Assembly: GCA_019693395.1 (NCBI GenBank) | Contig: JAAMXP010001020.1 | Span: 1-31,964, forward strand | Direction of reading: 5' to 3' | DNA: 31,964 nt | Source: Ettlia oleoabundans | Lineage: Eukaryota; Chlorophyta; Chlorophyceae; Chlamydomonadales | Shown: positions 1-12,547 of the stretch, piece by piece | How positions within the stretch are numbered: position 1 is the stretch's first letter | Layout of the letters: each line of letters opens with the position of its first letter | Made by a program: the position numbers and the translations under genes | Notes under the pieces: model-generated | The model's input: the letters and a program-made list of their open reading frames with translations, nothing else | Databases searched by the model: none | Told to the model about the DNA's origin: nothing

Positions 1-714
1 GAAGACGTGCTTGTATGGGGCGGGACAGGGTAAAGGTGGAACCTCTTCTTCTACAGGTTCTGAGTTTAGGAGGAGAGGAAGGGCTGCACCGGCGAAGGTG
101 TGCTGGCTGCCACCTGGAGGCGGGGAGAAGGGGGTGGTGGCCGTGTCGGCCCAGCGGGGCACCATGGTTGGCATTACATTGCAAGGGGTGAGGTGGGCAG
201 TTGGGTGGTGTGTGGGTGGGGTGCGGGACAGTGTGGCGATGTGGCTCGCTTCGAGTTGTGAATTATAGGAAGAGAGGAATGTCTAGCTGGCTGCACTCAA
301 CTGTCGGTGTTGGCGAGCGTATACTCCCAATTTGCACAGGTCTGCCTTCCTCTGCCCTGCCCTGTCCTCTTCCCCAAAAGATATGCATTGGGGAGGGCCC
401 CGCTTGCTCCCAATGCCTGACCAGCCATCCCCTCTGCCACCGTGCAAGTGCAGAGGAAGTACGCTGATGAGCGCTTCAAGAGCCTGGCCAAGTCGCTGGC
501 TGGCCTGCGGGAGCACATCCTCACACAAAGAGAGGCCAAGAGGGTGGCTGCCGCCGCTGCGGGTGGAGCAGCAGGTGCCGCTGCGGAGGGTCAACCCCTC
601 ACTCCGCCAACCAGGGCGGCATCCAGCTCGGGAGGGGCCATAAAGCGCAAAGGCAAGCAGCCGAGGAAGCTTGATAAGCCAGATAAGGCTGGCGACAAGA
701 AAAGGAAGAGGTAG
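1..714 (+). CDS. 3' end of an unrecognised gene with a basic Lys/Arg-rich tail (partial)
   Basis: Only the last part lies in the window, so the start is missing. A reading frame open from base 2 runs to about 191, where GTGAGG follows a complete codon. The next exon starts after a CAG at 451-453 and runs in the same phase from 454 to the TAG at 712-714. The first exon includes VCWLPPGGGEKGVVAVSAQR, which could be a beta-propeller strand, but this is a guess. The second has a charged helical stretch (RKYADERFKSLAKSLAGLRE), then an Ala/Gly/Pro-rich linker, and ends in KKRKR, like nucleolar or nuclear-localisation tails. The family is not recognised. Two TGTAA motifs follow about 200 bases after the stop, which supports this being the true 3' end. 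The gene converges on the long minus-strand coiled-coil gene. Confidence 0.55.
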
Positions 715-914
715 CAAGGGTGGCGGGTTGCATCCCAGCAAATGCCACGCAGCTGAGAACACATTGCTGCATGCAAGCACCTCCCTGGGTGGGTGACCAG
801 CACGCTTTTCTGTGCTTTTGTATATAGCTGCGTGCTCTAGTTCAACCTGCCGATATGCTGCCCCTGGAGGAGCTCTCGTGTTGCAAGACATGATGTTGCT
901 CATGCATAAAACCA

Positions 915-939
915 TGTAAATGTCGCTCCTTCCTTGTAA
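915..939 (+). promoter_or_regulatory. Two TGTAA poly(A) signals (915-919 and 935-939)
   Basis: Two TGTAA pentamers lie about 200 bases after the TAG at 712-714. TGTAA is the usual chlorophyte nuclear polyadenylation signal, normally placed shortly before the cleavage site, so the mRNA of the upstream gene probably ends near 930-960. Confidence 0.55.
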
Positions 940-1330
940 TCGACTTTTGCTGCCTCTCATGGGTGTTGTGCTATCATTGCAGATGTGAAGCCGAACAGGC
1001 AGACCTTTGGTACAAATCATATAGTAGCCAGGTTCGCTTCTGGTGAATCTTGTCATCACTCCTAGAGAACCATGAGAGCAAAGGCCAGTGTTGTAGCATT
1101 GTCCGCAACGCTTTCAGTGTCAGTCAGTTTGTGAGGAGTAGGGGTGAAAGGAGAAATGACAGGTGGAAGGAGAAATTACCCCGTGCTCACAGCTGTGCTG
1201 GCGTATGTCCGGCGCATATGAAGTGGTGATGCAGCCACCACACACCATGAGAGCGATGAGCCGGCATGTCATTGACCGGGCACTGGCATGGCAGCGCTTT
1301 GCAATCCACCGGCGCAGCCAGGCACCTTTG
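940..1330. other. Convergent intergenic region / 3' UTRs
   Basis: This stretch lies between the 3' ends of two converging genes. It should hold the 3' UTR of the minus-strand coiled-coil gene. No TGTAA in the minus orientation (TTACA on the plus strand) was found here, so the end of that transcript cannot be placed. The open frames crossing the stretch lack coding character. Confidence 0.5.
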
Positions 1331-4300
1331 TCAGAATGGCGGTGCACTGGCATAGCGCTGACGCAGCGGTACCTCCTCGGGGTCGCCAGCTGGCAGGGGC
1401 CACATGTGCTGGTACTGCTGGGAAGCTGCTGAGAAGGTGTAGCCACCTTGCAGCTGCGGGGAGGTACTGTCAAAATCGACCTGCTCATCATAAGCCCCCT
1501 CTGCTCCTCTAGCTTGCTCCTCTGCCCCAGCCACAGGCGGCGGCGCAAAGCGGCTCTGCCAGCCCACCCCACCACAATTGCGGCTGCCGCCATGCACCGC
1601 CGCACGCGACTGCGGCGTCAGTAGCTTATCCAAACGCTCAGCGATGCTGGCAGCCTTGCGCCCCGCCTCCGCCATGGCCTCACAGGCGGCCCCACCGAAG
1701 CCGCTACTTGGGTCACCAGCACTGCCGCCGCTGTGATGCCCAGTGCCGATTGCCCAGCTGCTGCCCTGGCTGCCACTCGCAGCGGGACCACCTGCATCAG
1801 CCATGCTGCTGGCTTCCTGCCCAGCGCTGCCCTCATATGCCGCCGATGGATGCCTCTGATGCTGGTTTTGCCGCTGACCTCGCTGCCCTTGTGGCTGCTT
1901 CTCGGGGACCACATAGTTTCCATGCTGCTGCCTCTGGTGGTTATGATGGTACTGCGGCTGGTACTGCCGTGCATGCTGTGTGGAACCGCCGCCACGGCTG
2001 TCTTCAGAGGCAGCCAGGTGGCCCGCCAGCGTCTTGTACTTGCGTAAGATGCGCCGCAGACCCCGCCCCAGTTGCTCCACCAGCTCCACCAGCTGCCGGC
2101 TGCTCAGCCCACTCGCCCTGTGGGGAGCAGCCACACAGATAACAGCCAGACATGATGTTTCTACCTCAATTACGTGGGATGTGATGTTGTGCAAGACGAC
2201 TGGGACTGGAAAGCCAGCCGAGAAGCACCCGGACCAAATGCTCTGCATGCACGAGCACCCCAGCGACCCATGCAGGGCTCTGCTGCAGCGCACGCTCCAT
2301 ATGCACCACCATTTATGAGCCAGAATTTGCCACGGTATGGTAACCAATATGTCCCACATGTGATGTGCAGGCATGCACCTACCCTGGGGCAGTAGCGCCA
2401 GCGTTGCCGCCATCTGTCTCGCTGTAGTCCTCTAGCACCCATTTCACCTCGGACAGCAAGTCAGCCAGCCTGCAACAGTGGGCGGGTATGGGCGGAGCCA
2501 TCAACGCGAGCTCTACAGTGGCAGCTAATTTGCCATGGACGGCTCAAGGATGGGGTTCGTGGGAAGTGGTACAGTTGATTTGTGTGGGGAAACAAGGGGA
2601 ATCAGGTTTTATTGTTAGCTGCTGCCAGGACCTTGGCATACATGGATGGAGGGGATGGAGCTCAAGGTGCCCCTTCTAGTTCTTCTGCTCGTTACAGTGG
2701 CCCGTGATGGGGGTCCCACACACCTGAACCGAAGCAGCGCCAGTCCTTGCTCCAGCTCCCCAGCCTGCGACTGCCAGCGCGCCGCCGTACCCTCCATTGC
2801 CACTACAGTTGCCTGCAATGTGCAGGTAAGGATGACCAGGCACGCTATCATAACTGCTAAATCTTTAAACAATCATCACATGCCTGAATGCCTGTGCCAT
2901 GCTTGAACTGATCGCTCAGTGACAGTGATATTGCTGTCCATGGCAGGGCAGATTTAGGTGGGTGGTTCGAAACCACTGGGCACACGTACCTTGAGCTCCT
3001 TGCATTTCGCTTTGTACTGCTGCACACGCTGCTGCAGCGCCCACACGTCCTGCGACAGGTAAGGGTCCGCTGCACCTCCCAGCACCGGAGCATGCTGCTG
3101 CTGCTGCTGAGGCCGAGAGAAGAAGGCCTGACCAGCGCTGCTCAGACCGCAGCCGCTGCCGCTGCCTGCCGAGGTTGCCAGCTTCTGCAAAGAGGCCCAC
3201 ACCTTGTGCAGCCCCAGCTGGCACAGCGTGGCGCTGTGGTTAGCCATGAGTGGCGCCAGGTCAGCAGCCAGCCTGGCAGCTTCACGGCTGCCGCCTGCAA
3301 CCACAAAGCACAAGCAGGAGAAGAGCAGCATTAGAGACATGCATGGTCAGAGAATAGGTGACAGGCATGTGAGCGCCCATCTGAGCTTGCTGCTGGCAAA
3401 ACAGCGACGCATAGCTCTGACATGGCCTATTTGGCAAGGACAGGGAGGGGTGGAGGGCGACATCAAGGGACACCTATGACACAAGGGGGAAAGGTTGTGT
3501 CATAGGCACCCAGGCACATGTCGCCTCACCTCCCATTTGGTCCATTGTCACGGCCAGCGCCACCTTGCACACAGCCTTGAGCAGCCGCTTCTCTACACGC
3601 CATGCCGACGGCTCGCCACCGCCGCTGAGCCCGCTGGGCTCTGGCGTGTCTTCCACAGCAGCAGCAAAGCCAAATAGGCCGGAAATGCCACCCCCCTGCT
3701 GAGGCTGCCGCTGCTGCGATGGTGGCGTAAGCAAGAGCGCAGGCGCCCGCCCAAGTGTGGGCAAGTGAGGCGCCTGTGCCCCCAGAAACGCCGCATCAGC
3801 AGCGCTGCCCGGCCAGGCGCCACTGCCGCCTGCCGCCGACAGACGTTGCACAACTGCCTGCAGCTTGTCAATCGCTGCCTGTGCTGCCGTCAGCCGAGCC
3901 GACGCTTCTGCACGCTCCAGCTGAGCGGCAGACAGGCGTGCAGCCAGCTGCTCTCGTTCCTCCTCCAAGTGAGCGACATACTGGTTGGGTCGCCTGCTGC
4001 TTTGGCCACCACCAGAAGGACTGGCGGTAGACAGGTGATCCTCCAGCATGCGCCACAACTGCTGGTTCTCAATTTTCAGAGCCTGCAACAGCACGGTGGC
4101 AGTTGTATCAAGATTTGATTGCAACATAGCGGCTTAGACAATAAACATATGGTTGGCTGCTGGCTGCCTCTGCGGACAGTGATAAACAGGCATAATGTCA
4201 AGGAAGGCCAGCAGGCACCCACCTGCAGCTTTTCTAGCGCCTGAGACAGCAGTTCCCGTCGGGAAGCCAGCGACTGTGAGGCCTCCGCCCCACCACCCTG

Positions 4301-7300
4301 CCCTGCACCAGCCACCCCTAGTGCTGCTGCAGCAGATGCGCTGGATACTGCTGCAGGGGTGGCAAGCTCAATGCGCTGCAGGAGCTCCGCTTGGGCTTGA
4401 AGCCGCCTGCTGAGCCCCTCGAGCACATCATGGACCTGCATGCGAGTTGATCCAAGGTCGCCGAAAGGAGGACATGAGTTGAAAGGTGTAGAGCAAGAAA
4501 ACATGGGTTGACGAGGCGCTACGCAATCATTCTGAACAAGAACACCGGTCTCAGGGACATGCCCAACCCACCTGCGCCTTGGCCAGCACCTCCTCCTTCT
4601 GTAGCGCCGCCGCATCCAACTGTCGCTCCAGCTCGCGCCGCCTCTCCTCCTCCATCTCCAGCTGCTGCCTTAGGCTGTCAGCCTGGCCCTCAGCTATGCC
4701 AACCTCATGCTTAGCCTGCTTCGCTGCCTGCTGTACCAACTCAGCAGCTGCTGCGCTGGCTGCCAGCTCCTGTCGGAGGGCTGTCTCACGCTGTATTGCT
4801 GCCTGCTGTGCCTCCCCAGCTTCCTCCACTTGCTGCTGCAGCCGCTGCTGGTTCATTGCAGCCGCCTTGGCTGCCTGCTGCGCCTCGGCCAGCTGTCGCT
4901 GCACCGCCGCGCTTTCCTCCTTGGCCGCCGCCAGCGCTGCTTTCAGGGAATCGCCTTCATCCGACTCAGACTGCTGTCGATCGTGCAGGAAAGCCAGCTG
5001 CTCCCTCAGCACGCTGCACTGCTGCTCCATCTGCTCAGCATGCCGCTGGTGTGTGGCCGCATCTACCGCTGCCTGCTGTTGCCGCCGCTCGGCGGCCTCC
5101 CGGGCAGCCACTGCTGACGCCAGCTCAGCTTGGATATCCGCCAGCTGCTGACTCAGCGAGGCTGCCAGCTCAGCTTCGGCTGCCAACTCAGCCTCCAGCG
5201 TGGAGCAGCGCTCGGTCGCCACCTGGTGCGCACCAGCTTCTGCCTGCAGCTGCGCCGAGAGGTCCGCTAGAGAGGCTTCAAGGCCAGAGATCTGCTGCGC
5301 GTGCTGCTCCTCGGCTGCGGCAACCGCCGCCGTGTGCTGCTCACTGGCTGCGGCTAAAGCGGAGACATGCTGGCTCTCAGCTGCTTCCAAAGCTGCTGCA
5401 TGTTGCTCGCTGGCAGCAGTGACAGCCGCCTGGAGCTCCTGTACGCCTGCCTGGTGTATTGCTGCCATGACCAACAGGCCGCGGTACAGCTGGTCGATAC
5501 GCTGCTGCTGCTCGGAGTGCACAGCATCGCTGCTTGCCATTGCCGCCGCCAGCTGCTGCTGCAATTGCTCGCGCTCCTGTTGTGCCTGCTGCGCATGCTG
5601 CTGAGACTCAACCAGAGCGGTCTCAGCGGCCTCTTTGCCGGCTTGCATTAGCACCAGCTGCAAGCTGATTTTGGTGGCAACCCCCTCCGCAGCCTCCAGC
5701 TGTTCCTGCCGGCTGGCCAGCTGCTGCTGCAGCTCAGCCGACTCCTTCTGCGCCTCCCCCAGCGCGCTACTAGACTGTTCATGTGACGCTCTAGCCTCGG
5801 AAACAGCTGCCTGAGCCTCCGCAAGGTGCTCTTGAGCGGCTGCCAGCTGCGCTGCCGCTTCAGCCTGCTGCTGCTCAGTCGCCTGCAGCTTCACCTCCAA
5901 AGCTGCCAGCAGGTCAGTTTTGTCTGCCAGCTCCGCAGTGAGGACATCAAACCACTCTGATGAGCTATGCTGCTCCATCTCAAGCTCGCTCAGCCGCTGC
6001 ACAGCACAGCGTGGCACAGCACAGCTTGTCACAGCTAAAACCAGCATGTCACAGCACAGCGGAAGGTGCAGGGAATACTAGTGATTAGGCAAGGAAAGCG
6101 GAAGAACACCAAGTGAGAACTCATGATCTTCAACAGCAGTACCACCGGCACACCACTCATGGCATGCCACACCTGCTGTACCGACTGGAAGGTCTCCTGC
6201 TGCGCCTCCAGCTGCACTAGGCCCAGCCGTGCCTCTGCCAGCTGTTGCTCAAGGGCTTCCCGTCTGGCAGCTGCCTCCTCTCGCCCCTCCTCAGCAGCGG
6301 CCACATGTTCACCAAGCTGCTGCACCTGCTGTTCCAAGGCCAGACAGCGAGCCTCGAGCACCTCGGACCTGCAGCACAAGAGCACCAGCACGCGAGCGAT
6401 TCAATCAGGAGGTAATAAACTGTGGGCAAGCGCCATGCTAGGTTACCTGGGGATGCAACAAACCCACTGCTGGACCGTTTATGCAGCAACAAGGAACTGC
6501 TCCTAACACACCACACACACTCACTGCCAACCAAGCACCCCCTGCTCACCGTTGCTCTGCCTCCTCTCGCCGCTGCTTTTGCGCTTGGGCCTTCGCCACG
6601 AACGATTGCAGCTCTTGCTGCAGGACCTTGAGCTGCTTGGAGGCCTCCTGCACAGAGACAAGGGAATGGCAGAAAGTGCACCACAAAGTCGAGTTACTGC
6701 AGGTTGAACAGGCTGCAAAAGAACTACAAAGAGTAGTTAGGCATGAAGAAAGGGACATGCATTTGAAAATAATATTGATCGTGCAGGACAGGTGCTGGCA
6801 GCAGGAGTACAGCAGCAAGTCGCACCTTGAACTGCGCCTCTCGTTGCCGGGCCAGCACCAGCCTGCCTTCAGCCACCGACTGCGCCTTTTGCAGCGCGGC
6901 TACCTGCTGCTGCAGCTCTCCCCGCTGCTGGCCCCACTCCTGCTTCTCAGCAGCGCCCACTGCCAGCTGCTGCTGGGCTTCAGCCAACTCCGCCTGAAGT
7001 TTAGATGCTGAGGTGGCTGCTTCTTGGTACTGCTGCTGCGCCTGCTCTGCCTTGTGTCGGCTCTCTGCTAGGCTGGCCTCTGCCTGCGCCTGCCGCTCCC
7101 GCAGCCCACCCAGCTCCTGCTCCGCCTGCTTGTGCTGCTGTGTGGCCTGGTCACGCTGTGCCTGTGCCGCTGCCAGGTCAGCCTGCAGAAGAGCAGGGGC
7201 ACCACCACGTAACAAGGTTACACGCAGCCAGATCAGGCAGCATATGCGGTGTGGAGAAACAGGGGGTTATCTACCATAAGTCAGGATCATCACCTTGTTG

Positions 7301-10300
7301 TGATAAATGAAATTGAGCACTCAGGCAAGTGAGCACTCTGGCAATGTTATGAACACCTACCCTTAGGTTGGAGGCTTCCTCCAGCAGCGAAGCATGGGCT
7401 GCCTGCAGCTCCTGCTGCTGCCGTGTGCGAGATTCCAGCACCTCGTGGGCAGCATGCAGCTCACGGCTCTGGGCCTCGTGGCCGCGATGGAGCTCTGCAG
7501 TGGGCAGTGCACAGGCTTGAAGTCAGCGACATGGTGCAGGGAGACACTTTTGGTGTGTAGGTAGAAACAGTAAGCCACACATATCCACACCATAAGCAAT
7601 GCTCCAAAGTGGCTCAAGTTGGAACATTCTTCATTGTCCCCGCGACACACCACAACCGTGCCTGAGTATTTGGTTTTTAGCGTGTCAAGGTCCTGCTGCA
7701 GCAAGCGGTTGCGCTGCTGCAGAGCTTGCACAGCATCCACCAGCCCTGCACCATGCATGCACACCATGGGTGCCGAGCTGAAGATCTATAAGACTAGCAA
7801 GGACGCCATGCTGCCGTAGGAATGAGTCACAACGTCACTCCTGACAACCAGAGACAGCGGCAGCATGCTCAGAAGCCATGCGCTGCCGCATCTCGCGAGC
7901 CCACAACTGCAATCGACAGGAGTCAAGCGTCTGCCTATTGCTGGTTGCCTCACCAGACATGTCACACATGTTGTCCACCAGCGTCTGATTGGTTTGATCC
8001 ATGCTGGTGCCCAGCCGCCGTACCGCCTCGCACTCCGCTTCCAAAGCCTATGTTGACCATTGGAAATGGAAAATGGCGAGCGGGACAAGCAGAGAGATTA
8101 GCAACCAGCACAAGAGGAGTAGGCATGCACAGCTTTGCTCATTGTGTCACTACAGACCCCCATTTTGCTGTTCCCAATTTAGGGATGGTGAGCAGACGCC
8201 CAAGCAGCACCGCAACAACACAAGGCAACTGCAGCAGCACAGACGAGTTCGAGGCCAGCACCTGCCCACCTTGAGGTTCTCTTTCAGGTTTTTGTTCTCC
8301 TCTTGCAGGCCATGCAGCTGGAAAGATATCGCTTCATGCTGAGTTGCAGCCGCCACCGAACACCGCTCCTTCTCTGCGGCCAGCTGATGCTGCGCTGCGG
8401 CCTCCTGCTTCGCACTGTTCAATTCATGATGGAGATCACGCAGCTGCGTCAATGCACCATCACGCTGCTGCAAAGCCTGACCCAGCTCCGTCTCGATCGC
8501 AGCCCTATGCTGCTCCAGCTGTTGTGCCTGCTGCATACGCTTTGCCAGCTCGTGCTGTGCTGCCTTCAGCTCAGCAGAGGCGGCAGCCAGCTGGCGCTCT
8601 AAGCCCTCATGGCTCTCAGTCAGCTGTTGCAGTTGGTCAGCGGCGCCCTCAACCGCAGCGTGCGCCACGTCATGCTGACTCATCACAGCTTCCAGCTGGT
8701 GGCGCAGCTCTTGGCACGAGCTCTCTGCCTCGACAGCGTTTCGTGCATGCTCCTCGGCATCAGCCTTGGCTCGCTCAGCTGCCGCCTGGCTCTCCTGTAG
8801 CTGCAGCTGCAGTGCTGCCTTGTCCTCCGTCAGCCGCAGCAGTACGTCATCCGCCTTCTCCAGCCGCTGTAGCGTCTCTTGCAGTGCCTCCACCTACGCA
8901 TGACAGGGCATAGGTAGCCAACAACAACAGCAAATGCAGTTGGCAACAGTTGCTAATCACAGGAAGGTTCAACGGCGGGGTACACGCGGGTGCAGGTAAG
9001 TGGGGCGTCAGCACATATGTGGCGGCACTACAAAGCCACAGCAGCCCAGCAGCGGCAATGGAAAGCTATATCTGCCAGCTGCCAATGTGAATAAAAGCCA
9101 TCCACCACACCTTTCCCTGAAGCTCCGCCTTCTCCCGCAGCAGCTGCTCCGAGCGGCTGCGTTCCTGCGCCGCCGTCTCCCGCGCCGCCATCACCTCTTC
9201 TGTGGACTGCTGTGCCAGGGCAGATAAGCGCGCCACCTCAGCAGCCCTCGACTCAGATCCCTGCTGCTCTCGACCCAGCGCAGAGGCAAGCTGCTGGCAG
9301 TGCTGCCGCTCCTCCTGCAGGTAAGAGTTCATCTGCAGTAACAGATTGGGGGGCAAGGGTGCTAGCGAGCATATTGAGGGGGGGTGAAGCTGGCGGGTAA
9401 TCATAGCGCGCAAGGCGCTATGCTTAAAAAGTTTTCCTAGTGTTTCAGCCACTATGCCCTTGCAAGCTCCAGCACTCCGGGTGTGTTCGAGATAGAACAG
9501 TCGCTCCAAAACGCACCTGCTCCAGATGGCCCAAGATCTGCTCTGCCGCTGTCAGCCGCCCTAAAGCCTCCTGTAGCCGTCCCTCCAGCACACCCCTCTC
9601 CTCAGACAGCGATGCTGCCCGTGCCCGCTCTGCCGCCACCTCCTCTCGCAGTGCTGCAGCCGCCGCATCTTGCTGCTGCTGCAGGGCTGCCAGCGCAGCG
9701 GCTGCTGCCTCACGCTGCTCCTGGCTGCCGCTGCGCCCACCAGTGGCCACAGCCTCCAGCTTAGCGGCTAGCGCGGCCTTTTCCTCCACCAGACCCTCAA
9801 TGCGAGTGCGACCGGCCTGCAGCTCCTGCAGCAACGCTGCCAGCTGGCGTGGATCACCACCGCTGCCGTTGCCACCGCTCAACAGCTGCGCCTGCAGCTG
9901 GCACTTCTCCTCCTGCAGCCGCGCCACCGCCTTGCGCTCCTTCTGGAGCTTGTAGTGAAGGATCTTCATGGCGTGGTTGGCCTTGAGCAGCATCTCATTT
10001 CCCTTCTCGCACTGCACACAGGCACGGCTTGAGGATGCAGCTGTTGGGTTGAGGCAACATGACGACATAGCGCGAGGGCACCTATAGAAAGCACCAAAGC
10101 TGCTCTCACCTTGCGGTTGAGCAGGTCAACCTCTGAGCGCAGGTGACGCTCCTCAACTGCCTGCAGCCGGCAGCGCTCCACAAGGTCAGCCTCGTCAACC
10201 ACTGCCCCTGCACCTGCCACCACCTGCGTCCGTTGTATGTGTTTGTGCTGTCGGTGGAGGCTGACACTGCTGCCGCCACCCTCGGTGTGTGCCGCCTGCA

Positions 10301-12198
10301 TGTGCTGAGCCATGTGCTTCTGCTTGCCCTTGAGATCCCGCAGCTCCTGAGACAGGTCTTGCACCTGCCGTCGCAGCTGCTCCCGGTCCTTCTGCAGGAC
10401 GCTGGCTCGCGTCAGTGTGCGCGCCACCACAGCCGCCTCTGACACAGTTGCCTCGGTCTCTCCGCCCGAAGAGGCACTATCGTCCTCCTCTGGTTCAGCC
10501 GGCCTGCCCAGGGCAGGAGCAAACTGGAAAGAGGAGCTTGCTGTTGCAACATCAGGCTGCTGCCGCTCAACTGAGGGCTGTTCAGGGGTGGCTGATGCCC
10601 GCAGTCGGGACAGCATAGGCGAGGAGAACACATCCTCCTCCTCTTCATCAGTCAACTCAGCTGCTGCTGGGCCGTCAACCACTGTTTCGTCACCCACGCT
10701 ATGGTAAGAGGTGCCTGGTGGTTGGAGGCTGATGCTGCCCTCTGGCTCCTCCTGGCCACCACCTGAGCAGAAAGCAAGGGGACAGCGACAGTAGCTTTCA
10801 GGGGGGAGGCCTGGTAATGTGGAATGCACACCACCTCATGTCAGCAAGGCGGACGCTGCAAACAGGCGGGATTGTTCACAAGATGAGGCACCAGGCTTTT
10901 TATTGGACAACACAGCGGTTGCTGCCGGACCAACAGCACACTCGTCAAGTTTGACGCGCTTGATAGGGAGGCTCATCAACAGCCAACGGCCCACCACATG
11001 CCAGCCTCTTACCTGCCGGAGTGCCATACGTAGCCAGGTTAGCACGAGCCTCTAGGGCCCATACCTCGCTCTGCAGCTGCTGCACCTGGGCAGCAGCGTC
11101 TTGCCGCGCCTCCTCCACCTCTAGTCGTGCATAGCTGGCTGCCTGCGCATGCTCTTCCGCCAGGCCTGCACAGCAGGAAAGCTTGAGGAAAGGTGAAAAC
11201 GCCATGTGCTTGTTCGCTAGCCTAGAGGAGGCGATTCACATGCGGTCAAAAGTAGCCTGCAAGCACAGAAGCGATATAGCCCACGCCACCCCCTGCGGCG
11301 CCACTTGCCTATTGCCTCTTCCAACTCCTGCTGCAGCGAGGCTTGCTGGCGTCGGAGCTCCGCTGCCTCCTGCTGCGCCTCTTCCAGCGCTGCTTGCGCA
11401 GCACCCAGCTGGGCCTCGCCCGTCGCCAGCTGCTCACCCCGCTGCTGCAGCTGGCTGCGCAATTCGGCTGCCTCATGCTGCGCGGCTGCCAGCTGCTGGT
11501 CCCGCATGGAAAGCTGGTCCTTGAGGAAGCGGGCCAACTGCTGCCCAGCCGTTTCTTGGTGCCGCTGCACTGTGCGAGGGCTCTCGCCAAATGCCTGCGC
11601 CGCCGCCAATGCCTCTAGAGCTGATTCAAGCTCCGAGTCTTTCCGCCTCAGCTGATGTCGAAGGGCCTCAGCCTCTTCCCAGGCTGCCACCACATCTGTG
11701 TCTGCAGCAACCTCCGAGGCCAAGCGCCGGATGAGCACAGTGTCGACAGGCTGGCCAGCAGACGGCATGACGACCAGCACGCCCGCAGGCTGCTCTGTGG
11801 GTGTGTTCTCCTCAGGCTGGGATGCATGGCTGGATTCCGTCTTCCCAGGTGGGCTCTGCAGAGCATGTTTGGGCCAGAGGGTCACAGAGCAGTGGCTGTA
11901 GCGTGGTTGAGCAGCGGCAGACGGCGGCAGCTGACGCCAGGCGACGGCGAGGGAGTCGCCGCTTCTGCCCTCTTGAGGCGCCTGGCTGACGGCGTTTCAC
12001 GCGGTTGTAGCATACCTCGGCCTCTAACGCCTCAATCACTCTGGCGGCGTTCTTGGCCACCGACTCTGCCGAAATGCGCTGTTGTTCAGGCTGCTCCGCG
12101 CCGCTAAAAAACGGAAGCAGTTTGTTTGGGGATCCAAAGGGCTCGAACCACGCGTCGCTGTTGGCGTCAGCGGGCCCGAGCGGCTGCCGCCCTGCCAT
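1331..12198 (-). CDS. Giant coiled-coil protein, about 2,468 residues, 20 exons
   Basis: Exons (plus-strand coordinates, 5' to 3'): 12016-12198, 11309-11855, 11013-11165, 10110-10762, 9517-10011, 9111-9332, 8270-8893, 7849-8047, 7657-7745, 7361-7492, 6826-7182, 6550-6647, 6173-6368, 4572-5996, 4223-4435, 3530-4082, 2990-3294, 2724-2812, 2383-2469, 1331-2117. They sum to 7,407 bases and all phases match. The two junctions around 7492-7849 have weak splice sites and are the least certain. The protein begins MAGRQPLGPADANSDAWFEP. From about residue 40 it is long heptad-like helix rich in Ala, Gln, Glu and Leu, the longest block being residues 1317-1791 in one exon. Residues about 295-400 are acidic and probably disordered (TDEEEEDVFSS). 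The last 260 residues are His/Gln/Asn-, Gly- and Ser-rich. No catalytic domain or membrane segment is seen. A structural role (centrosome or basal body, Golgi tether, or nuclear scaffold) is possible, but nothing here decides among them. Confidence 0.8.
5997..6060 (-). repeat. Degenerate CACAGC repeats beside a 3' splice site
   Basis: The plus strand carries repeated CACAGC/CACAGCACAGC units just outside the 3' splice site of the exon 4572-5996. On the transcript strand this is GCTGTGCTGTG, which forms the tract before the acceptor and offers several near-identical AG-less copies around the true AG. Confidence 0.5.
11166..11308 (-). other. GC-AG intron of the coiled-coil gene
   Basis: The exon 11309-11855 ends in ATAG, and the intron starts GCAAGT, the strong consensus of the rare GC-AG class. 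It ends at a TGCAG before 11165. This choice leaves one base (G), which joins GC of the next exon and continues the heptad frame LAEEHAQAASYARLEVEEAR. The nearby GT (in AAGTGG) would put the next exon in another frame and lose the coiled coil. Confidence 0.7.
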
Positions 12199-12363
12199 GA
12201 CAGCAGATGCCTAGCTTGTCGCTCAATGATCCATGATGGAGGTGGTGAGGAGGTTTTTGCAGCCTTGATGTGCAGAGAGGGAAAGAATTTTGATCATGTC
12301 GAGCTGGCAGCGCGCTTCTGTGAGATCTCAAAACGGCTGCATGCGTTGCAAACCCAACTCCCC
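12199..12363. promoter_or_regulatory. Compact divergent promoter region
   Basis: Only 165 bases separate the ATG of the minus-strand coiled-coil gene (12198) from the ATG of the small plus-strand ORF (12364). Both promoters and 5' UTRs must fit here or overlap the genes. No TATA box stands out. On the plus strand the region has an in-frame upstream ATG at 12226, which could extend the small protein to 103 residues, and a nine-codon uORF from 12207 to 12236. Confidence 0.5.
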
Positions 12364-12537
12364 ATGACGTCCCCATTCCGTCCGGGCGCTAGTTCTACCT
12401 TGGCGCACTACAGGATAGTCGCCGGCGGCGGCCTGCTGCTCTTCGGGCTCACCACTTTTCTAGGAGTTCGTGCAGCCTACAAAGTGGCCTTTCCAGACAA
12501 GCAGGAGCGCAGCAGCGTCGGTGTTAACCCGCAATAG
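12364..12537 (+). CDS. Small single-pass membrane protein, 57 residues, directly upstream of BCD1
   Basis: The ORF starts MTSPFRPGASSTLAHYRIVA and ends at TAG 12535-12537. A hydrophobic segment (residues about 18-38, IVAGGGLLLFGLTTFLGV) is followed by a positively charged, then polar tail. This fits a small inner-membrane or ER protein, for example a minor respiratory-chain or assembly subunit, but the family is not recognised. The frame is also open upstream to an ATG at 12226, so a 103-residue form is possible. The shorter form is preferred because the basic stretch before the helix looks like a natural N terminus. The stop lies 10 bases before the ATG of the BCD1-like gene, which is in another frame, with no room for a terminator and promoter. 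Confidence 0.55.
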   Translation: MTSPFRPGASSTLAHYRIVAGGGLLLFGLTTFLGVRAAYKVAFPDKQERSSVGVNPQ

Positions 12538-12547
12538 TGACGGTGGC

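Noticed and set aside
283..1059. 258-codon minus-strand ORF
   Set aside because: It crosses the 3' end of the first gene and its poly(A) signals, with no coding character or family resemblance.
4579..5651. Long plus-strand open frames opposite the largest coiled-coil exon
   Set aside because: Their Ser/Cys/Ala- or Leu-rich composition is what the antisense of CAG/CTG-rich heptad coding sequence gives. The minus strand has matching splice sites and a clean coiled coil.
7918..7954. Possible intron in the coiled-coil exon 7849-8047
   Set aside because: The GTGAGG at the TCTG site and the TTGCAG further on look like splice sites, but splicing there gives a stop. Reading through keeps the helix frame and the next phase.
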